A DNA stretch of 64,000 nucleotides from NCBI RefSeq assembly GCF_012395835.1, contig NZ_JAAZSQ010000020.1, positions 21,464 to 85,463 on the forward strand. Reading direction: 5' to 3'. Origin of the DNA: Arthrobacter mobilis. GTDB taxonomy: Bacteria; Actinomycetota; Actinomycetes; Actinomycetales; Micrococcaceae. Positions 58,194 to 64,000 of this stretch are shown here, in pieces. The number at the start of each line of letters is the position of its first letter. The first letter of the stretch is position 1. Both the position numbers and the translations under genes were made by a program. The notes below the pieces were generated by a model that made no database searches, was not told the origin of the DNA, and saw nothing but the letters and a program-made list of their open reading frames with translations.

Positions 58194-58777
58194 ATGATGA
58201 AGACCCTTGCCATTGCCGGTTCGTCCCTTGCGGGCCTCTCAGCCGCCCGCGCGGCCCGCGCCGAGGGGTTCGATGGCAGACTCGTTCTGGTCGGCGACGA
58301 GCACGGCCGGAGCCGGCTCCCCGGCGTCGTGGCTGTCGGGGACTGCGCGGCTTGGCACGACCAGCACCTGGGCCGCCCGCACCGGCTCGGGCACTGGAAC
58401 GCCGCGCTCACCCAGCCGGGCCGTGCCATCCGGGCCCTCCTTGGCGTGCCCGACCCCAGGCCCCAGGCCGCTCTCCGTACTTTTGGTCCGACCAGTACGG
58501 CGTCCGCATCCAGTTCAGCGGCCACGCCGGGCTGGCCGTCCGGCTCGAGATCGAGGCAGGCGACGTCGAGGGCCACAGCTTCCTGGCCGTCTACTACCGC
58601 GGGGACGATCCCGTGGGGCTGCTCAGCAGCGCCCAGGCGAGGCTCTTCGCCAAGCGGCGCCGCGACGTCGAGCGCTCCCAGCGCGCCCGCGGCGCGGAGA
58701 CACACTGCGCGCCCCTGAACGAGGCAGCGCGCACCGCCAGCATCCTGACCTTTCCCCTTTCATCCCCACCCGAATAG
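58194..58777 (+). pseudogene. ferredoxin reductase, internal deletion plus frameshift
   Basis: The N-terminal FAD motif AIAGSSLAGLSAARAARAEG is followed after only 10 residues by LPGVVAVGDCAAW, which normally lies some 220 residues later; the NAD domain is gone. The C-terminal part then shifts frame near 58475: PYFWSDQYGVRIQFSGHAG continues to a stop at 58777. Its relatives supply electrons to Rieske oxygenases or P450s. GTCAGGAGC precedes the starts at 58194 and 58197. Confidence 0.85.
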
Positions 58778-58785
58778 GAGAAGAA

Positions 58786-58944
58786 ATGACCACTGCACCT
58801 GAAAAGACCGAGGCCGCCAAGGGCGGAGTGCAGTTCCTCGACAGCTTCATCGCGACCCTGCCGGGCTCGGCATACGTCGAACCTCCTGCCTGGCATCACG
58901 GTGAACGGCCGCGCTTGAACAGGAGCGAAAACCATGAATGCTGA
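58786..58944 (+). CDS. 52-residue ORF between the reductase remnant and the transporter
   Basis: Starts MTTAPEKTEAAKGGVQFLDS and continues FIATLPGSAYVEPPAWHHGE. The ATG has AGGAGAAGAA upstream and the stop overlaps the transporter start. It is probably the beginning of a gene that was removed by deletion, left as a coupling leader. No family recognised. Confidence 0.45.
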   Translation: MTTAPEKTEAAKGGVQFLDSFIATLPGSAYVEPPAWHHGERPRLNRSENHEC

Positions 58945-60616
58945 ACCTGGACAGGAAGTGGCCGAGCCCAACAGCTATGGAGCGGCCTCCGGCCGCACAC
59001 ACATCACGTTCCGAAAGCGCCGGCTAAGGGTCGGCGACGTCAACGTCGTGGACAAGTCCATGCTGCGCCGGGCGGTCGGGGGAACCGTCGTCGGCAACAC
59101 GATGGAGTGGTACGACGTGGGCATCTTCGGCTACCTCATCACCACGATGGGCCCGGTCTTCCTGCCCGAGGCGGACAGAGTGGTCCAGACCCTCTTCCTG
59201 CTCGGGACCTTTGCCGCGACGTTCGTTGCCCGGCCCATCGGAGGCATCTTCTTCGGATGGCTCGGCGACCGGGTCGGCCGGCAAAGGGTCCTCGTTGCCA
59301 CGCTCACGCTGATGACCGCCGCAACGTTCTTCCTCGGCCTCCTGCCGGGCTACGCGACGATCGGAGTCTGGGCGGCGGTGCTGCTGGTCGCGGTCAAGCT
59401 CCTCCAGGGTTTCTCGGCGGGCGGCGAGTACGCCGGGGCCACAACGTTCGTGAGCGAGTACGCCGCGGACAAGCGCCGGGGCTACTTCACGAGCTTCCTC
59501 GACATGGGCTCCTACCTGGGATTCGCGGCCGGTGCCGCCCTCGTCTCGGTCCTCCAGCTCACGCTCGGCCAGGCTGCAATGGAAGAGTTCGGCTGGCGCA
59601 TCCCGTTCCTCGTGGCGGGACCGCTGGGAGCGATTGCCATCTACTTCCGCCTCCGGATCGAGGAGAGCCCTACGTTCCAGGCCGTCCTCGACACCCAGGA
59701 GCGGCTGGCGAACGAGCGCATCGCCAAGGATGAGACCGCGGCGAGGGGGCCGCTCGCCGTCCTGCGCGCCACCTGGAAGCCGATCCTCGTGGCCGTCGTC
59801 GTCGTGGCGGCCGCGAACACCGTCGGCTACGCGCTGACGTCCTACATGCCCACCTACCTGACCGAGTCAAAAGGCTACGACGAGGTCCACGGGACCCTCC
59901 TGACCATCCCGGTCCTCGTTGCCATGAGCCTGTGCATCCCGTTCGCGGGCAGGCTCTCCGACCGGATCGGGCGCCGACCCGCCCTGTGGATCGGCGCCCT
60001 AAGCACGGTCGTCCTCGCGATGCCGGCCTTCCTGCTGGTGGGGATCGGCACCGTTCCGGCCACGCTCACGGGGCTCGCGATGCTGGCGTTCCCCGTGGCG
60101 TTCTACGTGCCCATCCTCGCCTCGACACTGCCGGCCCAGTTCCCGACCGGCTGCCGGTACTTCAGCATGGGCATCGCGTACAACGTTGCTGTGGCGGTCT
60201 TCGGCGGCACGGCCCCGCTGATCATCGATGTCCTCATCCAGTCCACGGGCAACGACATGATGCCGGCGTACTACCTCATGGGCACCTCGCTGGTCGGCGC
60301 TGTCGCAGTGCTGTTCCTGCGCGAGTCGGCGGGGCGCCACCTGCCCGGGTCGATGCCCAGCGTCGATACGCTCGACGAGGCACGCGCCATCGTCGCCCAT
60401 CAGGAGGACGACCCGCGCATCGATCTCGAGAGCATGCCGCTCACCAACGTTCCCGTCGCCGTGAGGCGCGACGGCGCGGCGGTGCAGCTGCGGCTCGACG
60501 ACCCGAACGCCCTCGAGGCGGCGCAGCGGGAGGGGGTGGACCTCGAAGCGACCCTGCTCGAGGCACAATCGAGCGAAGAGCAGCCCGTGGCCTCCGGGCT
60601 ATCAGGGGCGGCCTGA
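58934..60616 (+). CDS. MFS transporter, metabolite:H+ symporter (MHS, ProP-like) family
   Basis: 560 residues with 12 predicted membrane helices from about residue 45 to 455. The MFS loop motif occurs twice: GWLGDRVGRQRVL (loop 2-3) and GRLSDRIGRRPAL (loop 8-9). The MHS signature GNTMEWYDVGIFGYL lies in the first helix. The hydrophilic C-terminal tail of about 90 residues is acidic. Members import proline, betaine or other zwitterions and organic acids; glycine betaine or a related methylamine fits the locus. Start ATG 58934 follows GGAGCGAAAACC. Confidence 0.9.
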   Translation: MNAEPGQEVAEPNSYGAASGRTHITFRKRRLRVGDVNVVDKSMLRRAVGGTVVGNTMEWYDVGIFGYLITTMGPVFLPEADRVVQTLFLLGTFAATFVARPIGGIFFGWLGDRVGRQRVLVATLTLMTAATFFLGLLPGYATIGVWAAVLLVAVKLLQGFSAGGEYAGATTFVSEYAADKRRGYFTSFLDMGSYLGFAAGAALVSVLQLTLGQAAMEEFGWRIPFLVAGPLGAIAIYFRLRIEESPTFQAVLDTQERLANERIAKDETAARGPLAVLRATWKPILVAVVVVAAANTVGYALTSYMPTYLTESKGYDEVHGTLLTIPVLVAMSLCIPFAGRLSDRIGRRPALWIGALSTVVLAMPAFLLVGIGTVPATLTGLAMLAFPVAFYVPILASTLPAQFPTGCRYFSMGIAYNVAVAVFGGTAPLIIDVLIQSTGNDMMPAYYLMGTSLVGAVAVLFLRESAGRHLPGSMPSVDTLDEARAIVAHQEDDPRIDLESMPLTNVPVAVRRDGAAVQLRLDDPNALEAAQREGVDLEATLLEAQSSEEQPVASGLSGAA

Positions 60617-60632
60617 GCCCCACAACGTGAGC

Positions 60633-60670
60633 GGTCCGGACGCTCAGGAGCGACCCTGAGCGTCCGGACC
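60633..60670. terminator. perfect 16-bp hairpin after the transporter
   Basis: GGTCCGGACGCTCAGG (60633-60648) and its complement (60655-60670) around a 6-base loop; no U-run. Confidence 0.7.
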
Positions 60671-60683
60671 TCCTCCCAGGACT

Positions 60684-61142
60684 TCACTGATCTCCGCAGG
60701 CCCTGCGGCGACCGCCGCGACGACGCCTCCCTTCGCCTTCACTTCCGTGCAGCCCGTCGGCGCGCGGTGCGGCCTGCTTCTCCACCGGCAGGCCCAGCAC
60801 GCGCCGGGCGGCCTCGAGGGCATGGATGGCATCCGACTTTCCGGTCCCGGCCCGGGACGCCCTCGACGGTGGCTTCACCTCGACTACGGCGATTCCGGCC
60901 GTCTGCAGGGCCGGGGCCAGGGGTTCCCCGTAGGAGGGGGTTCCCTCCACGGCAGCCAGCACCTTCTCAACCGTGTGCCGGCGCATCCAGGTGATGGCCT
61001 GCCCGACGCCGGTGTCACTGGCGGGAAATGTCCCGGTGGCCGTGGAGGCGCCGGTAGCAGTGTCGACGACCGCGTAGGTCTGGGTGCGGGTATGGGCGTC
61101 CACGCCGATGACGTAGCCGTATTCTCCTGCCACGATGGACAA
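60684..61142 (-). mobile_element. IS110-family transposase N-terminal fragment
   Basis: Encodes YGYVIGVDAHTRTQTYAVVD, LAAVEGTPSYGEPLAPALQ and KSDAIHALEAARRVLGLPVE, the N-terminal DEDD domain of an IS110 transposase of a third type in this window. After about residue 130 the sequence becomes an Arg-rich out-of-frame tail, so the C-terminal half is lost. Confidence 0.85.
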
Positions 61143-61631
61143 CGCGGCATCCTCCTTCCATGCAGGGGCCGTGACGGCACCGGCTTGGAAGGGCTTCTTC
61201 CGGGGCCGTTCTCTAACGGGTCACAGGCAGCACCCTGGACGGCCTTCTATCAGGCCACCGGAAGAGGGCAGGCCGGTGCCGGCCCGCCGGGCGGATCGGT
61301 CGCTAGAAGGCCACCGCTCCAAGGAGAGGTCACAAGGCGGGGGAGTCACCCCTGGTGGACCGGGAACCGGCCTGCCAGCCGTCACCAGGCCAGCCAAGAC
61401 CATTAGAGAGCAGGCGGGTGCCGAAGGGACCCAGGTGAAGCGACGGATCCCTGGGAGGGACAGGACAGCGAGTGGCACGAGGAGCATGACGAGTCGAGCC
61501 AGGTAAACGACGGCGGTGACTGTGGCAGCTGGGGCGATTTGCGAGGGCTGGGAAAATGACTAGCGCGCCTCCACAGCAACTTCACAGTTCCACCACAGTT
61601 CGGGTTCAGGGCCGAGCCGGAGGGTAGAGAT
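61143..61631. other. 489-base gap upstream of the truncated IS110
   Basis: The part nearest the transposase is likely the non-coding end of the IS110 element. No gene is recognised. Confidence 0.4.
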
Positions 61632-61913
61632 ATGACGATCAACTTTGCTAGAGCCCACCGTTCCCACCATCGTGAAGCAGCAACTCCGGCGGCCGGATCC
61701 GCTGCACAGTTCGCCACTTCCGGGTCAGCCAAGCCTTCCCCAACCCATTCTTCTTCCGCAACCCCTGCGGACGAGCAGGCAACGATTATGCCCCCCCGCT
61801 GGCCCTTGATTATATTCATCGTCGTGCTGACGGCCTTGTTCCTCGCCGCCTGCATTACCGTGTTCTTCTCCCGCGGCCTGCCGCTGTTGACCCAGATCAT
61901 TGAGTTGCTCTAG
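61632..61913 (+). CDS. small single-span membrane protein
   Basis: 93 residues: a polar Ser/Ala/His-rich N-terminal half, then a hydrophobic helix PLIIFIVVLTALFLAACITV (about 58-77) and a short amphipathic end. GGAGGGTAGAGAT precedes the ATG. Lies among IS fragments. Function unknown. Confidence 0.6.
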   Translation: MTINFARAHRSHHREAATPAAGSAAQFATSGSAKPSPTHSSSATPADEQATIMPPRWPLIIFIVVLTALFLAACITVFFSRGLPLLTQIIELL

Positions 61914-61957
61914 GGCACCGGCATCCGGGACTGCCCCGCGTTTCGTTAACTCTCGGG

Positions 61958-62264
61958 GTTGATGGTTTTCAGGCGGCTTGAAGGCCGGTTTGTATTGTCT
62001 CAAATTCGATTGGCGTGAGTCGGCCGAGAGCGTGCTGGCGGCGCCTGCGGTAGTAGGTTCTCTGGATCCAGGTCACAATGGCCGGACGCAGTTCCTGCCG
62101 GGTGCTCCGGCGCCGCCGGCTCAGGACGTTCTTCTGGAGCAGGGCGAAGAAGGACTCCACGGGTGCGTTGTCGCCGCACGCGCCGGTCCGTCCCATCGAG
62201 CCGGTCAGTCCGCTGCTTTTGAGCGTGTGCACGAACACTGTGGAGCGGAACTGGACGGATTCAA
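61958..62264 (-). mobile_element. IS3-family OrfB C-terminal fragment
   Basis: Encodes GLTGSMGRTGACGDNAPVES, FFALLQKNVLSRRRR and RRRRQHALGRLTPIEFETI, the last third of the rve domain with the catalytic Glu (VESFF). The N-terminal part is missing and the fragment abuts the IS256 remnant near 62265. Confidence 0.88.
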
Positions 62265-63120
62265 CCGGTTATCGCAACGCCTCGATTCTGGAGGTAGTGA
62301 TGGGCAGGCCCTTGAGCCCGCCGCAGACCGCAATGAACACGTCCTCCACGCCGCGGTTCTTCAGCTCGGAGAAGACCTGCAGCCAGAACCGGGCACCCTC
62401 GGCGCCGTCGCCGGCCCAGATGCCAGGATCTCCCGCTCCCCGTTCACGGTGACGCCCATGACGACGTAGAACGGGGTATTGCGCACCTACCCGTCGCGGA
62501 CCTTGACCACGATCGCGTCCACGAAGAGCACCGGATAGACCGGGTCCAGTGGACGGGCCGACCACTCCGCGAGTTCGCCTGCGACCTTCTCCGTGATGCG
62601 GCTGATGGTGTCCCTGGAGACCTTGGCCCCGTAGACCTCCTCGAAATGCACGGCGATCTCCCCGGTGGTCAATCCCCGGGCGGAAAGCGAGAGCACGATC
62701 TGGTCGATCCCATCCAGACGCCGTTTCCGCTTGGGCACGATCACCGGCTCGAAGGACCCGTCCCGGTCCCGAGGAACCTCGATCTCGACCGGGCCGATCC
62801 CGGCCGGCACGGTCTTCGGCCTGGTGCCGTTGCGCATGTTGGCCGCGACCGGCGTCTCGCCGTGCTCGTGGCCCAGGTGCCCGGCCGGTTCGGCTTCCAG
62901 CGCGGTCCCGGCACGTTCTTCGTCAGCTGGTTCAGCAGCCCGCCGGGGCCAACCAGGCTTACGCCCTGTTCCTTGGCCTGCGCGAGCAATCGCTTGGCAA
63001 GCTCCTTCTGATCGATGATCTCTCCCGTCACGGGATCGATCATTGTCGCTGTCATCTCGGTCGTGGACTCCGACACGGCCGTCTCCTTTCGGATCAGGCC
63101 GGACCCTTACACACCGTTTT
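62265..63120 (-). pseudogene. IS256-family transposase remnant
   Basis: Pieces in three frames: IDQKELAKRLLAQAKEQGVS and LLNQLTKNV, then VRNGTRPKTV-like MRNGTRPKTVPAGIGPVEIE, VFLVDAIVVKVRDG-like LFVDAIVVKVRDG with a TAG where Gln is expected (62487-62489), and FWLQVFSELKNRGVEDVFIA. It stops after GLKGLP, losing the catalytic C-terminal third. Frameshifts lie near 62910 and after 62487. Confidence 0.88.
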
Positions 63121-63160
63121 TCTGGCTCTGTCGCACTTTCGGTGGTGGATCGCGGCGGGG

Positions 63161-64000
63161 TCAGGCAAGGAGGATGCGGTGGCGCAGGAGGTTGAAGCCG
63201 GCGCGTCCAGACATCTGTCGCTTGAGCATCTTGGTCTTGGTGTTGACACCTTCGGTTCTGCCGTTGTGGTGAGGCTGGGTGAGCGCGGCGAGGACCGCGT
63301 CGTGGTCCTGCTCGAGTCCGCGGACGAAGGAGTGCAGGTGAGGCAGGTCCGCAGCACGGGCGGCGTGGGCCCAGTCCTCGAGTCTGGCAGCGTTCGCCTC
63401 CTCGGGCTTGAGGAGGGTGGCGAACGCTCGGACCAGGTCGAGCATCGTGGTGATCTCGGGGCAGGCTGCGGCAAGCTGGTCGAGGCGTTCCTGCTGTGCG
63501 GCGGTGAGCCTGTCCGGCCTGGTCAGCAGGAGTCCGGCCGCACGGCGGGGCGAGAGGTGCGAGCGGGCGTCCTCGGCGCGGCCCTGGTTCAGGTACCGGT
63601 GCAGCAGGTTCGAGCTGCCCTGGTAGCCCAGCCCGCGGATCTCCCGCAGCAACTGCTGGACCGGAACCCCGGGCTCTTCTGCCCGCCGGGTGCGCAGGTG
63701 TTCCCGGTAGGGGTCCACGAGGGTCGGCCGGTACTTCGGGACGCGTTGGAGGCGCTCAGGGGCGCCGGCGCGGGCGTACCGCTTGATGGTCTTCAGGGAC
63801 AGGTTCAGCCGGCGGGAGCAGTCCAACAGGCCGACACCTTTGTCCAGCAGCCCGTGCACCTGGGCCCAGCGCTCGGCCGTGCTGCGGGCCCGTGGCCCCT
63901 CCTGCAGCCCGGTCGCGCCGGCCCAGCATGCCGAGTGGGCGGCGACTTCCCTGACCACGGCCTCGGCCAGTCCGTGCCACAGGTGCCACCGGTCGGCGAC
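63161..64000 (-). mobile_element. ISL3-family transposase, C-terminal part, cut by the window edge
   Basis: The frame is open to position 64000 (VADRWHLWHGLAEAVVREVA at the edge) and ends HRILLA at 63161. It includes the catalytic-region pattern AFATLLKPEEANAARLEDWA and the family end HHNGRTEGVNTKTKMLKRQM. The N-terminal zinc and helix-turn-helix domains lie outside the window. GGCTCTGTCGCACTTTC at 63123-63139 is the likely terminal repeat, directly adjoining the IS256 remnant. Confidence 0.9.

Overview
This is a GC-rich actinobacterial chromosome segment. Gene order and protein sequences fit the family Micrococcaceae, close to Arthrobacter: tig-clpP1-clpP2-clpX, valS, ileS-folC-ndk, rne, rplU-rpmA-obgE-proB-proA-nadD-rsfS, nrdHIEF, and an 830-residue dimethylglycine oxidase of the Arthrobacter type. 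A DsbA-fold protein of the mycothiol-linked Rv2466c family and a translational ileS T-box of the actinobacterial type support this. All family calls were made by reading the translations; no database search was run.

Positions 1-42900 are mostly core genome. They hold a tRNA-Pro and trigger factor; the two-subunit Clp protease with its unfoldase; valS on the minus strand; a DUF488 protein and a short-chain dehydrogenase; T-box-controlled ileS followed by folC, a DUF4233 membrane protein and ndk; a minus-strand VKOR-type disulfide-forming protein and an unlisted mini membrane protein; a very large RNase E/G; a TPP-riboswitch thiamine salvage operon (thiM, a frameshifted thiE, and a thiD-tenA fusion); the rplU-to-rsfS block; two identical tRNA-Ala genes; a pair of serine hydrolase paralogues of which one lacks the catalytic residues; and the class Ib ribonucleotide reductase operon behind a pair of NrdR boxes. 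A triplicated repeat array fills the proA-nadD gap.

Positions 42900-50180 are an island of insertion-sequence debris: an internally deleted IS5-type element, a solitary end of the same element, a decayed IS110 copy, an intact IS110 transposase, and an IS3 fragment. Cargo lies between them: a BBE-type FAD oxidase, a Crp/Fnr C-terminal remnant, and an orphan CbbX/SpoVK-like AAA+ ATPase.

Positions 50187-60616 are a glycine betaine catabolism locus. GbcA/GbcB (Rieske oxygenase and reductase) would convert betaine to dimethylglycine, dimethylglycine oxidase makes sarcosine while loading one carbon onto tetrahydrofolate, PurU releases that carbon as formate, and an MHS-type transporter probably imports the substrate. 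A GntR/FadR-type regulator lies inside the locus. Two nearly identical 17-bp palindromes, one upstream of gbcA and one between purU and the transporter operon, suggest a shared operator. Two decayed genes (a ferredoxin reductase with an internal deletion and a class III aminotransferase fragment) show the locus has been trimmed. No sarcosine oxidase is present in the window.

Positions 60670-64000 are a second insertion-sequence graveyard (IS110, IS3, IS256 fragments) ending in an ISL3 transposase cut by the window edge.
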